NCBI RefSeq assembly: GCF_002234675.1 | Contig: NC_019876.2 | Location: 17,553,354-17,617,353 of the forward strand | Source of the DNA: Oryzias latipes | Lineage: Eukaryota > Chordata > Actinopteri > Beloniformes > Adrianichthyidae | DNA: 64,000 nucleotides | Reading direction: 5' to 3' | Part shown: piece after piece, positions 33,001-44,217 of the stretch | How positions within the stretch are numbered: position 1 is the stretch's first letter | Layout of the letters: each line of letters begins with the position of its first letter | The notes under the pieces: generated by a model | What the model saw: the letters and a program-made list of their open reading frames with translations, nothing else | Databases searched by the model: none | What the model was told of the DNA's origin: nothing | Translations under genes and position numbers: made by a program

Positions 33001-35267
33001 TAAAAACAATGATTCAGACCGGCTCAGACCAATCAGGGCTTACTCATGATTTCTGGTTTCAACATGGCGGCATTCATATTGCTAAAAAAAAAAACCAGAG
33101 GACTGAATTGACTTCATATGGTTGGAGCTGGACGTGAACCTCTTTTTATGGATGATGTCACACTCAGTCAAGTTCTCATGTACACTCATCAGCCAATTTA
33201 TTAGGCCGGGTTGGAGCTTAATCTATTGGGTTGAGATTTGGTGACTGTGGAGACGATTCGGGTCCAATGAACTCATTGTCGTGTTCAAGAAACCAGTCTG
33301 ACATGAAACCAGCTTTATGACATGACGCCTCATCCTGCTGGAAGTAGCCATCAGAAGATGGTACACTGTGGTCACAAAGGGATGGACACGGTCAACAGCA
33401 ATACTCAGGTAGGCTGTGGCGTTGTAACACAATAACTCACAACACAACACTATAACTCACAACACAATACGTCACAATATTTTAACTCAAATAGGAAGTG
33501 AGTTAAAATGTTGTGAGTTATTGTTTAGTGTTGTGACGAATTGTAGTATGTTATTTTGTGTTGTGTTGCGAAATCTAAAGTGTTGTGTTGTGGCCCTTCT
33601 GGGCCACCGTACATATTATTTCATTATTACCTCTAGTGCTTGAATTTAGTATTTAAATATACATTTGGGTTGAGATTTCATCAATGTATGTGTACAGTAA
33701 AAAAAAAGTGCAATGAGATTTAAAATTCAGATTTCTATCTGCCCCTTAAAATGAATATTCATCTTTGCCTCTCATATAACGATAAAAATTGTGCTTTTTC
33801 ATAAAAAAAACTTTTTTTATTCATTTTTTATCAATTAAAATGTTTTCTAAATAATGCATGGTCACATTATTATTTGGAGTTTTTCTTTAAAAAAAAAGAC
33901 AAAAAAGGAACATATTCAGTCTGGGCTCAAAGTGTGCCAAGAAAAATATCCCCCACACCATGATACCACCACCACCAGCCTGAACCGTTGATACAAGGCA
34001 AGTTGGATTTATGCCTGCATGTTGTTGATGCCAAGTTCTGACCCTACTATCCAAATGTGGCAACATTCAGAAGGTAGCAGTTTCTGAAATAAACATAATA
34101 ATAATCATAATCTGACACAAACAACCGATGCCATGTTCAAAGACCCTTCAATCATCTTTCTTCCTCATTCTGATGTTTGAACTGCAGCAGATCATCTTAA
34201 CCATGTCTACATCCCTATAATGCACAGAGTTGCTCCCGTGTGATTGGCTGTTTAGACATTTGTATTAACGAGCCGTTGGGCAGGTGTGCCTAATGAAGTA
34301 CCCCGTGAGTGTAGAGTCAATGGGCTAAAATCAGTGAAGAACTTTCCGGTCCTTTCAGGGAACATCCCTTATCTCTGGAAATAAGAAACTTGTTTTTTTT
34401 GTAATAGAGAGTAAAGTAAAGCTGTTTTCCACTCTTTTATTGATGGGGGTTGTTTAATATAGAAATATTTCATAATTCTCCAACAAAAAACAAAAAAATC
34501 TAAATGTCAACAAAGTATGACTAGGAGTTTATAAGTGAAATTAATTACTTTAAATGGCAAATAATACAGACTTTTAAGCATAACCAAGAGCAAAAACTAT
34601 TCTTGGCAGTTGAAGTAAAAGATAAGTCGTCCATTTTCCATCTATCTATCCATCTATCAATGGAAATGTACATGTGATAAATAACGGCGTGCTGCCTTCA
34701 CTTACCCTCCAACAACGCGATTCCCTTCTGGATGTCCCCCGAGTATTTACTCCTGATCAAGCACCAGGCATACTCAAACTTCGTGTCCTTGGAGACGGCC
34801 CCCTTGTCGAGCTCACTGTTGTATTTCTTCTCAAATTTCTGTCAAACACAAATATTTAACATGAATGTGAACGACAACGACCCGAATATGAAACCTAGAC
34901 CCTCAGGTTTCCATTTTTAAGCTTAAATTACCACTTTTGTCTCGTGACAAAATCAAAAATCAATATAAACCAAACCAACCATTTATGAAAATGTATTTTT
35001 CAGCCGTCAGAAAAACGGTTGAGATGACAGTTTTGATCCCAAACGTAAATGTTAGCATTAGCTGCCTACGTGACGAAACAGAGGTTGACGTCGGAACGTT
35101 GTATTTGGCTAAAGTACTAGTTTCTTTTAACCAATGTTGGGATTGTCGGTGTCAGTAAAGTTAACCACACTTCTAGGCGTCACAGTTGGAAAGTAAATAT
35201 GTGTGACAATGTACAAACTTACCAAAAGGTCCTCAGGAGCTACTATATCACTCAAAACAGCCTCCAT
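30065..35267 (-). CDS. fis1: Mitochondrial fission 1 protein
   Basis: Tail-anchored outer-membrane protein of mitochondria and peroxisomes that takes part in recruiting the fission machinery (DRP1, TBC1D15). Exons 35267-35223, 34838-34706, 32521-32445, 30352-30247 and 30168-30065 join in phase to 154 aa (human 152). The N-terminal arm is MEAVLSDIVAPEDLLKFEKK. Two TPR-like helix pairs span about 30-110, including FEYAWCLIRSKY and RDFLFYLAVANYRLKEYERA. The tail anchor is GLVGMAIVGGIGLGVAGLAG onward (about 121-147), followed by a short basic end, GVAKS, which is the usual mitochondrial targeting layout. Neighbour order with claudin-15 matches human 7q22. Intron 2 carries a MITE and a Tc1 copy, and the promoter side is bounded by another Tc1 copy. 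Confidence 0.97.
30353..32444. other. fis1 intron 3, no further feature
   Basis: The 2.1 kb intron between fis1 exons 3 and 4. It contains ordinary AT-rich sequence and some CpG-bearing unique DNA near 31800-31900. No extra exon or clear transposon boundary was recognised. Confidence 0.5.
32679..33184. mobile_element. MITE-like element, TTGACTGTAT family (copy 2, fis1 intron 2)
   Basis: It starts CATTGACTGTATATGAGAAC and ends, reverse complemented, in GAGTGTACATGAGAACTTGA. Internal parts such as TTCCAAACAGGAAGT and AACATGGCGGC match copies 1 and 4. It directly abuts a Tc1-like element starting at about 33185. Confidence 0.65.
33185..34313 (-). mobile_element. Tc1-like transposon copy, interrupted (fis1 intron 2)
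   Basis: Termini resemble CACTCAC..GG(CC)ACTTTATTAGG on both sides: plus-strand AGCCAATTTATTAGG at 33190 and CCTAATGAAGTACCCCGTGAGTG at 34290. Inside, on the minus strand, are fragments of the same transposase as at 35956-37507, for example the block around 33240-33425 with stops and indels. It is split by a foreign piece at about 33427-33920 and also lacks the central transposase region. Non-functional. Confidence 0.75.
33427..33920 (+). mobile_element. Hairpin-headed repeat unit, copy 1, inserted in the Tc1 element
   Basis: The head is built of AACTCACAACACAA units and their complement, and it ends in GTGGCCCTTCTGGGCCACCGTAC. A 300-bp body follows, from TATTATTTCATTATTACC to TGGAGTTTTTCTTTAAAAAA. 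The same head-body order occurs at 38374-38960. The Tc1 sequence resumes after it, so it entered that element secondarily. It lacks the distal left arm seen in copy 2. Confidence 0.65.
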
Positions 35268-35305
35268 GTTTCCGGAAAACAACGAAAAGGGCCGCCCACT
35301 TTGAA

Positions 35306-35328
35306 TCACGTGACACGAGATTACGTCA
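35306..35328 (+). promoter_or_regulatory. E-box and CRE-like sites at the fis1 promoter
   Basis: TCACGTGA (35306-35313), a palindromic E-box of the USF/TFEB type, and TTACGTCA (35321-35328), a CREB/ATF-type site, lie 39-61 bp upstream of the fis1 ATG on the coding side. No TATA box is seen. Motif calls only. Confidence 0.45.
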
Positions 35329-35837
35329 CCGGTACCAAAATACTTCACCATGCTGATATAATTTTATTTTTTCTGACTGACCAAACACATAAGGCCAAAC
35401 TTCAATAGCAAAAAAGGCAAATAATAATAACAATAATTTGGAAAATATAAACATTTCCGGCAACTACTACAAAATACAAAAGCGTGTTACGCAATATCCT
35501 CAAACGACAATTGTTATGTAATAACACAGAGAGAATTTCAATTCAAATATTTACAGAAATAAAACTATTATTATTATATAACATCTAAAAATAAAAATAG
35601 GCTTTTACAGTGGTGGAATTTTATGTTAATTGTTTAGTTTGGCTCATTCCCAGAAAAGTATTATGCAGTAATTAAATTCACAGTAATTTCTAGCAAAGAT
35701 TTATTTTTTATTTTCAATTTCTTTATTTTATTTTTTATTATTTTAAATTCATTGGAATCAAAATGAGTACCATAATATAAAATACATATGTGTAAAGTGG
35801 TGCAAATGTTATATGAAATAAAAATGTTAAACACATT

Positions 35838-35955
35838 GACTGTATCCTGGAACTTGACTGTGTTCAAAGGAAGTGCGACATCACCCACAGAAAATGACTT
35901 TACTTCTGGTTCCAACATAATGAAGTCAATTCAGTCGCCATCATTTTTCAATATG
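35838..35955 (+). mobile_element. MITE-like element, TTGACTGTAT family (copy 3, truncated)
   Basis: It starts CATTGACTGTATCCTGGAAC and keeps GTGCGACATCACCCACAGAAA and CCAACATAATG. It breaks off after about 118 bp at the junction with a Tc1-like element. It lies just upstream of fis1. Confidence 0.6.
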
Positions 35956-37507
35956 GAAGTTGCCATGGAGGAACTAGACGACATCCACTCTCAGGACGAC
36001 CTGCTGCATCAGAATGGCAAAGAAGTGTCATTGAGGGACTTTGAACGTGGCATTGGTTGTTGGTGTCAGACGGGCTCGTCTGAGTATTTCAGAAACTGCT
36101 GGTCTACTAGGATTTTCACCCACAACTATATCTATGATGTACAGAGAATGGTCTGAAAAAGAGAAACTATCCAGTGAGCGGCAGTTTTGTGGGTGGAAAT
36201 ACCTTGTTGATGCCTTGCTGAATGCACAACATGTCCAACCTTGAGGCAGATAGGCTACAGCAGCAGAAGACCACACCGGGGGCCACTCCTGTCTGCTAAG
36301 AACAGGAACCAGAGGCCACAATTCACACAGATTCACCAAAACTGGACAATAGACGATTGGAAAAATATTGTCTGGTCTGATGAGTTTCCATTTCTGCTGC
36401 AACATTTAGATAGATGGATAGATATTCCTTTATTAGTCCCACGATGGGGAAATTTCCTTATTGCGGCAGCAGTACAGGAACAGAGAGCAGTATATAAAAG
36501 AAAAAGACTATGGAATAAGTATGAACACCTATATACACAATATACACACATACCTTCCAAAATATTGCACAGGATGATCATATGATCGGTTATTGCACAG
36601 GGTAAGATAGGATCGAGTCGATGATGTTGTTTGACGTGGTTCACTGGGAGCAGCTAAGGTTGTAAAGTCTGATGGCAGAAGGTAGAAACGACCTGCGGTG
36701 TCGCTCCTTCAGACACTTAGGATGTCTCAGTCTGACGCTGAAGGAGCTGCACAGTGAGGACACAGACTCATACATGGGGTGGGCGTCATTCTCCATCAAG
36801 ATGATAACTTAGCTATCATCCTCCTCTCTCCCACCTCCTGTATTGAGTCCAAAGGCAGCCCCAGAACGGAGCTGGCCTTCTTCACCAGCTTCTCCAGTCG
36901 CTTCCTGTCCGCTTTGGATGGTAGGATTTGGATGGTAGGATCAGAACCTGGCATCAATAACGAGAAAGTATGGATCCATCCTGCCTTGTATCAGTGGTTC
37001 AGACTGGTGGTGGTGGTATTATGGTGTGGGGGAACTTTACTTGGCTCCCTTTGGGCCCCTTAGTACCAGTTTTTGGTTACAACGTCACAGCCTACCTGAG
37101 TATTGCTGTTGACCATGTCCATCCCTTTCTGACCACAGTGTACCATCCTCTGATGGCTACTTCCAGCAGAACAAGACGTCATGTCATAAAGCTGGAATCA
37201 TGTCAGACTGGTTTCTTGAACATGAAAATGAGTTCATTGGACTCAAATGGCCTCTACAGTAACCAGATCTCAACCCAATGGATCACCTTTGGGATGATTG
37301 ATGGAATGGGAGATTAGTATCATGGATGTGCTGCCGATAAATCTGCAGCAACCATGTGATGCTGTCATGTCAATATGTACCAAACTCTCTGAAGAATGTT
37401 TCCAATACCTTGTTGAATCTATACCACCAAGGACTCTGAAGGAAGCAGTTCTGAAGGCAATAGGGGGTCCAACCCAGCAAAGTGGACCTAATAAATTGTC
37501 CGGTGAT
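35956..37507 (+). mobile_element. Tc1-like transposon with disrupted transposase
   Basis: Plus-strand frames spell pieces of a Tc1 transposase in order: a helix-turn-helix part (SISETAGLLGFSPTTISMMY), then W-x-D-W-x-x-I-V-W-S-D-E-F (about 36346-36390), GGGGIMVWGNF (about 37010-37045), an SIAVDHVHPF block and a C-terminal ESIPPRTLKEA. Frames are broken by shifts and by a LINE inserted at 36404-36940. The right end, CCTAATAAATTGTCCGGTGA, matches the family terminus. The left terminus is missing. Orientation is opposite to the fis1 intron copy. Confidence 0.85.
36404..36940 (-). mobile_element. LINE 3' fragment nested in the Tc1 element
   Basis: On the minus strand the element ends GGGACTAATAAAGGAATATC followed by a TATC-type tail, typical of fish LINEs. 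The body includes GCTCCTTCAGACACTTAGG, AGCTATCATCCTCCTCTC, AGGCAGCCCCAGAACGGAG and TTCTCCAGTCGCTTCCTGTC, familiar as a widespread teleost retroelement. The Tc1 transposase continues on both sides. Confidence 0.7.
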
Positions 37508-38373
37508 TGTAATTTAGTCAACAATGCTGCTGCATGAACAAATATTTCTAAATCCCTTGTTTTCTTTTGGTTTTGATTGTGTGATTTTACACTTTTTTTT
37601 TTTTACAAAGTTTTAAATGAACTGATGCCCTGTGTCTCTCTGACCTCTTTAGACTGTACACATCTGTGTGTTCCCAGAGGTCAAAGAGGTCAGCAGCATG
37701 TGTGGCAAATAACCCCAGCAGCAGAAAGTTCTAAACCAATTTTGCATCAATTTTTTTTTGTTTTTAGTTGTAAACATTTGCATTTGACCAATACAAATGG
37801 TTGCCTCCCTGAGGATCTGTTGACACATTCGACATGATCCAACACCCTAGTCTTTGATATCACTTTGAAGAACATGGGAGAGGACAAGAGCATGAAATAA
37901 AGTATCTTATAAAAACTTGTTTTATCTCAAAGTCATCTGTAAGGAGATGGAGAACTCCACCATTTGACATCAGTGGCAGTAAATTCTGTGCCCTTCCTCT
38001 GCTGCTCTATGCTCTGCAGATCTATGCTCTGCAGCTGGTCTGGTCTGTATCTCTATGCTCCATTCTAGTTTTTCACTCTGTACTAATGAATATAGACATT
38101 TGGAATATTCTGGCTCCCTCATTCATCTGCTTAGGCAATTTCCTTTTTTTCCTTTTTTCACCCTTATTTCATTAGATGGATACTAATAATTTGCAGAGAA
38201 GACGACTCAGCAGTTTATCTGTGTCGTCAATAAAACAACCAAACCAAATTGGTCTAAATGTATTATTTAACTTTACGGCTTAAATGAATGTTTCTTTATT
38301 TGATTTGAACTTTTTCCAACATTTCAATTAAACATAAAATGTTTAAATTTGAAATAAAAATATAGACATTTTT

Positions 38374-38960
38374 ATGGTGGCCCAGAAGGGTCACAAGACA
38401 ACACTTTAGATTTCGCAACAAACCACAAAATAACATACAATTCGTCACAACATTAAAAAAATTTACACACGACACAATACAATAACTCACAATACAACAC
38501 TTTAACTCACAACACAATAACTCACAACACAACAACTCACAACACTTTAACTCAAAAAGGAAGTGTCAATATGTGAGTGTTGTGAGTTATTGTTTCATGT
38601 TATGAGTTAGTTGTTCAGTGTTGTGACGTGTTATTTTGTGTTGCAAAAAAACTAAAGTGTTGTGTTGTGGCCCTTCTGGGCCACCGTACATATTATTTCA
38701 TTATTACCTCTAGTATTTGAATTTAATATTTAAACATACATTTGGGTTGTTATTTCATCAATGTATGTGTACAGTTAAAAAAGTGCAATGAGATTTAAAA
38801 TTCAGATTTCTATCTGCCCCTTAAAATGAATACCAGTATTCATCTTTGCATCTCATGTAACAATACAAATTTTGATTTTTCATTTGTTGTTATCATTTAA
38901 ATTGTTTTCGAAATGATGTGTGGTCCCATTACTCTTTGGAGTTTTTCTTTAAAAAAAAAG
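38374..38960 (+). mobile_element. Hairpin-headed repeat unit, copy 2
   Basis: The left arm begins ATGGTGGCCCAGAAGGG and the right arm ends CCCTTCTGGGCCACCGTAC at 38690. Between them lie AACTCACAACAC-type units and their complement, giving an imperfect foldback of about 315 bp. A co-linear body to about 38960 matches copy 1 at 33610-33910. No open frame of significance. The stretch 37508-38373 has no recognised gene. Confidence 0.7.
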
Positions 38961-39589
38961 AAAAAAATGAACGAATTCTTCCTGGTTTCACAAATAAATT
39001 TTACAGATATATGAGAGAAGTTGGTCAAAATGAAGAAAACTAAGTAGCTGAACTTTTACATTTGGTGACCCAGAAGCTCAAACAGGAGGAACTTATCGAT
39101 TTATCAAAACCGAACGCTTTAATAATTAAAACCTTTATTTGACAAACGACACAATCAAAAAATCACTAAATCGGTTATAAAAATGTTGTCTAGAAGGCTC
39201 CAACCTTGCTCCATTTTGCCCCTTCAGTTTCCAGCTGTTTCTGTGATGATGGCGCCCTCTGTTGGTAGAAAGGTGGAACTTAAGGGGAACTGGCCTTCAT
39301 CACTTACATAGATTGCTACAATTGTAGGCTCAAAATCAAACTGTATGTTACATCATTGAACTAAATTGTGGGAAAAGTTGTATCGCTACTGCATACTTTT
39401 GTATATGTTTACATGGAAAGTGTCAAACATGTCGTTGTGTTAAATTTAAGAAGGATTTATTATTTATTGTTTTTTACACTACACCAGGCCAACTAAAAGT
39501 TTCTATCTATCTATCGTTAATTATATTTATTCTTTATTCTTATTTATGTCTTTCAGACATATATTAAAAAGAAAAACAAGTAGAAATGA

Positions 39590-40110
39590 GAGTCTACATT
39601 TTATAAGAATGGTATTTTTTTGCAAACAAATCCAAATGACAGTTAGGAAAACCTCCGTCTGGTATCAATACAGTTTTTCTTAGTCGCTTTGGTGCATTTC
39701 TCACAACAGTATTAAGGTTTGCACCACTGCAAAGGCTTTTCTCAAAACAATTAGTGCAAACTGCAAACATGGTAGATAACCTGCAGCAGTGAGTCATATT
39801 ATCAAAATGGAAAGTCTAATGCACAAGTCAGTAACTCAAAGTGGGCAGTTTGTGCTTCAAAAGCAAATCCCTTCATCAAAATGGATCATTTGATCTACAA
39901 AAGCAAGTAATTATATCAATGAAAGTGTCGGTGTCCTCAAAATGACAAGTTCTGACTCCAGCTTCTTTAAACAATCAAGTCAAAAGCTTTAAACATGTTT
40001 TCATTGGGACAGATTTCTCTGGAAGTGCTTCCCAACCTCATGTACAGTGAAGACAGCATCATCTATGACATTTTGAGAACTAGCATTAGAACAAAATCTA
40101 GACACTGAAT
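39590..40110. repeat. Unclassified repeat-like sequence
   Basis: The block contains several near-repeats of ATCAAAATGGA or CTCAAAATGAC separated by 40-60 bp. It has the texture of a non-autonomous DNA element, but I could not identify termini. No coding sequence. Flanks 38961-39589 and 40111-40334 are featureless apart from a short TATC run near 39500. Confidence 0.3.
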
Positions 40111-40334
40111 AAACACGTTTGGTGCTGATTCAAAAGGTGACGGTGTCCTCCTCTTCTAGGTTCTCTTACAATTCAGGAAAACAAACATGCTAAATGTTTA
40201 CAGCACTGTAATAAACTGTTTTCTTTACTTTTACACTGCAGCACACTGTGTCACAACACATTAATACTTTCCGTGTACTTTTGTCCAGACTGAATTCTAA
40301 TAAGTATAACTTCAAGTGCACCCTTTGACTGATT

Positions 40335-40640
40335 TGTCAGGAACTGGCGGTGGAGGACCCACAATGCAGCAGACCCAGCTTGGTGACAGGAAATTAAACA
40401 TTCAATAAACAAACTGAAACATTACAAAACTATGGGGAGAAACAAAAAGGTCACAAAGTAGAAAAGAGCAGATGACCTGACAAGGATGAACAGAATCCAA
40501 GACACTTAAATAGGCTGAGGGGGAATTACTGAACCGAAGACAGCTGTGGATCATGAACCTGAAACTGGTGTGACTGACAAAAAGGAAACCAAAAACACGA
40601 CAAAGAACAACAAAACCAAACTGAACCAAAGAAACCCTAC
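40335..40640. repeat. Dispersed repeat (ACCCACAATGCAGCAGACC type)
   Basis: It has the layout of a common fish repeat: CAGGAACTGGCGGTGG, ACCCACAATGCAGCAGACC, GGAAATTAAACATTCAATAAA, ACTTAAATAGGCTGAGG, ACAGCTGTGGATCATGA and an A-rich end. A related sequence is at 55120-55530. Confidence 0.5.
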
Positions 40641-40649
40641 AAGATTGGT

Positions 40650-40838
40650 AACCGTTCCTGGATGAACCCAACCCTGCAGTAGCTTGGATAGGCTCCCTTT
40701 ATATGAGCGGACATTATCTGCATAATTACATGTGATAAAACAAAAAGAGAAGTAAAATATAAAGGAAGCTTCCAGATGGAGATGCTCAACCCACCGGAGG
40801 GTAAAGCGGGTTTAAAAGATGGATGGATGGATGGAACT
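40650..40838 (+). repeat. Broken retroposon ending in (GGAT)n
   Basis: GGATGAACCCAACCCTGCAG and TTGGATAGGCTCCC, then a foreign gap, then CAACCCACCGGAGGGTAAAGCGGGTTTAAAAGATGGATGG. It is the same retroposon family as at 430 and 28040, in plus orientation and degraded. Confidence 0.5.
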
Positions 40839-41344
40839 AAAAATAAGCAAAACAAGTTGTTCCAAACAGTGTAAATACATAAAATGAGACATGTTTTAAA
40901 AGAAAAATAATATTTCCATTTTCGCTACTTGTTTTCTATCATTGCATATTTTTAAAAATATGTTTTCTGTTCTCTTTTTTCCTTGGAGAGCATTGGTTAG
41001 AATCTGTCTTTTTTTTTTACCTGGCCAAAGTTGAAAATAAAAATAATGTTCTTAATCTTTCTTGCTTACATAAATAAATGCTAAACAAAAGTAAAATGTG
41101 TTTAATCAAGGAACCAGTAGAAACACGAGTGTCCTGGAATCATTTTCCAGGTTCCATGGAAAACACTTTAGAAATTGCAATGCTGAAACGAACTGAATCT
41201 ATGAGTAATTTACATTTTTGTGCACGAATTCACAATAAAGATCATCCATGGGGTAAGAGCAGAAGCGGCTTTGTGAAAATAAGAGTATCGATGCAGCTGA
41301 AGCTGAAATCAAGTTGCTACTTGGAATCATTTTGATACGTTTTA

Positions 41345-42540
41345 ACTAATATTTAAATCAAATCAAATCAAATCAAATCAAATCAAATCAAACTTTATTT
41401 GCACAGCACTATTCCAACTTGTGTTACTCAAAATGCTCTACATAAAAACACAATCAAATTTTAAAAACAAAAGGCAAGACATTATAACAATATTTTTTAG
41501 AAAACCCATACAATGCCCCCCCACCCCACCCCCACCCCCCACCCCCCACCCCCCCACATACACACACCATGCATAAAAGCATAGCATAAAATTGATTCAC
41601 TTATATGATGCAATGTCGAAATCGGCCCTTGTGCTGAAGTTGGGAAATGATATTTTGGGGACCAGTCCACATCCTTGACCCCCCACTCAAGTTTACAGAA
41701 TACACTCCCACAGGACCCCCCAGATCTAAGCAAAAGAGCCAGACCTGGGAGATCCCATTGCAGTGACCCCGTTCACTGAGAAGGGTCAGTCACCGCTGTG
41801 GAGGATCCCTCTGAGCAAAACGCTGTAGTTACAACTAAAATGTAAAAGGAATAAAATAAAAATAATACAGGTAAATAACAAGATAAGTAAATACATAAAC
41901 CATAACAGACAGTAGACAGTCAGTAAATGTGAATACAAAAAAACTGGTAAAAAGAGAACATACCATAATTAATAAATCACATAAATTCCTAGATTGAAAA
42001 GGAAGCTCTTCAGTCTTCCTTTAAAAACATGAACAGTCTCTGCGGCCCTGAGGTCCTCTGGGAGGCTGTTCCACAGGCGAGGTCCATAAAACACTGAATG
42101 AGGCCTCGCCGAATGTTTTAGTTCTGACCTTTGGAGTGACCAAAAGGCCGGTATCAGAGGACCTCAGGGTCCACGAAGGCTCATACTTTAAAATCCAATC
42201 AGATAAATATGAAGGCCAAAGACCATAAAAACATTTATAAACCAATAAAAGAACTTTAAAGTCAATTCTGAATCACACAAGGAGGCAATGCAGCAATTTA
42301 AAAAAGGGTGTAATTTGTTACCACCCCTGTGCAGGTAAATTCTGCAGCAGCTGAAGGTTTGGTGTCCTTCTTTTGGAGGGACCAGAGAACAAGACATTAT
42401 CGTAATTTAATCTGCTGGAAATAAAAGCAAGAGTTAGTCTCTCTGTGCTGGCAGAGAGTAAAATGGGCGGCCTCTGGGAATATTTTTAAGATGATAAAAT
42501 CTGGTTTTTGTTTTGTTCAAGCCTGTTTATTAATTTCAAA
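41345..42540 (-). repeat. LINE 3' region with (AATCA)n tail
   Basis: On the minus strand it ends AAATAAAGTTTGATTTGATT repeats (41347-41400), the usual tail of a fish LINE. The preceding sequence has TTTATAAACCAATAAAAGAAC, AGTCAATTCTGAATC and CAGAGGACCTCAGGGTCCACG, typical of 3'-region fragments. A C-rich tract (41515-41560) interrupts it. No reverse transcriptase motif is visible. Bases 42541-44035 are AT-rich and hold no gene I can support. Confidence 0.55.
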
Positions 42541-44054
42541 CAAAGTTTGAATTAAAATGTCAAAAAACAAAAAGAAATTAAAATTACAATGACAAGAAAA
42601 AGGCATTCAATCTCGTTAAATTAAGAAAGATCCCCCAGTACAGTCTCAAAGATCAACAAAAACAGCAAAAGTGGAAAATCTATTCTAACTGTTCAAATAA
42701 AAGAAAAGTCCTGAGTTTAGACGTACAGGCAAAAATGAAGTCATCATGTGTTTCCCTGACAGGCTTCTGGAAACAGATTTTCACTGGGATGCTCAGGTCA
42801 ATGAGTAAACCAGACTTCTTAAAAGAAGAATTCAAGTGAGTAAATTGGGCAAAATTGAATCTTTACACAGCCAAAACTGAATCTTGAGAAAGTAAAAACA
42901 AAGAAACCTTGTTTCAAGAAAATGTCTTATTTTCTGTCTTGCAAGAAAACTAATGTATAAAGAAAATGTTTCAACAGGTACAGGTTCCAAATATTCTTAA
43001 TTTGAGAAACTACGTTTTAAGGACTAACATTTTTTCCTTAAACTGAGAATTCTGGGTTAAAACATTTTTCTTACTCTATTGACATATTTTTTTATTTTTC
43101 ATTTCTAGGAGGCAGTTTATGGTGCCATAGATGAGGTGTGTCAGAATCCAGGCCTTGGGGGGCGGGGTCCATCTAACTTGAATGACATTCATTTAACTGT
43201 ACATGTTGCTAAGATCCTAAATCAACAAACAAACTTTAGAAGTTATTTTTCTTAAATTTTAAATCATAAAAATGTCTTCTTTCTAAAAACAACCTATTTA
43301 CTATTTTTTTAGCTTCTCTGTCATAAAAAACAAATATTTTTGTGCAAGCAGATATGAACCACCAGAACTGGCTAAAGCAATAAATATTTTTAACCCACAA
43401 TTTACACATTTACAAGTTTTTGTTTCTCCTAAAATATTCCTTTTTGCAGCACAACGCTGCCACAGTATTCTAATAGACTATTTCATATGAAAAAGTGTTT
43501 ATGAATTTTAGAATAAATAAGAAAGAACTGTTTTTTGCCCATAAATATATGCAGGTTCATGGTTGCAAATGTTTGATTCACTAATTTACTTTAGAAAATA
43601 TCAACAGACGCATAAAACTAAAACTAAAAGTATTTTAAAAACAACAAGAACTTACAATAAGCTGGATTCAGCTTTATGTATTTTTACTTTTGATTTTCAT
43701 TTTTACTAAACCAAAGACCTCTACAATAGTCAGAGCGCAAAAGATGTAAATTGGATCCTTAAGGACAAATCCTGAGCTTCAGCTTCCACCCTAAAAGGCT
43801 TAAAGAAAACATTTTCCTGTTCTTAATTTGTTTAGTCGTAGAACATAAGAAAAGTCAATAATTTTCGAATGCATTGCATAGAATTCAACTTCATAAAAGA
43901 TACATCCTGGGAAAAAAAGGGGTTTTATTTACTGATAAGTTACATTTGCTGATTACAGACGTTCTAAAACTTAACAAGTTACTTCCTGGAGATGTAAGAG
44001 GCTCACTTATGTGACATCTTTCAGGAATCTTAAAAAGTTAAGCTGAAGGTTTTA

Positions 44055-44217
44055 GTCAAATCTAGTTTTACATTTATTTATGTATTTGTTTAGTCTCTAC
44101 CCCTGGCACTTCAACATTTATTTATTTTTTATTTTCATTCCTTGTCTATATGTTTGTAATAATGTACAGCGTTTACTGTTATTTTTGTACTGTACCTGGC
44201 ATCTACAATAAAGTAAA
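44055..44217 (+). repeat. LINE 3' end, sister of 4290-4462
   Basis: It shares TCAAATCTAGTTTTACAT, CCCTGGCACTT, ATTCCTTGTCTATATGTTTG, TTTTGTACTGTACCTGGCAT and an AATAAAGT end with the copy upstream of naa38. This copy keeps a cleaner 3' terminus. Confidence 0.6.
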
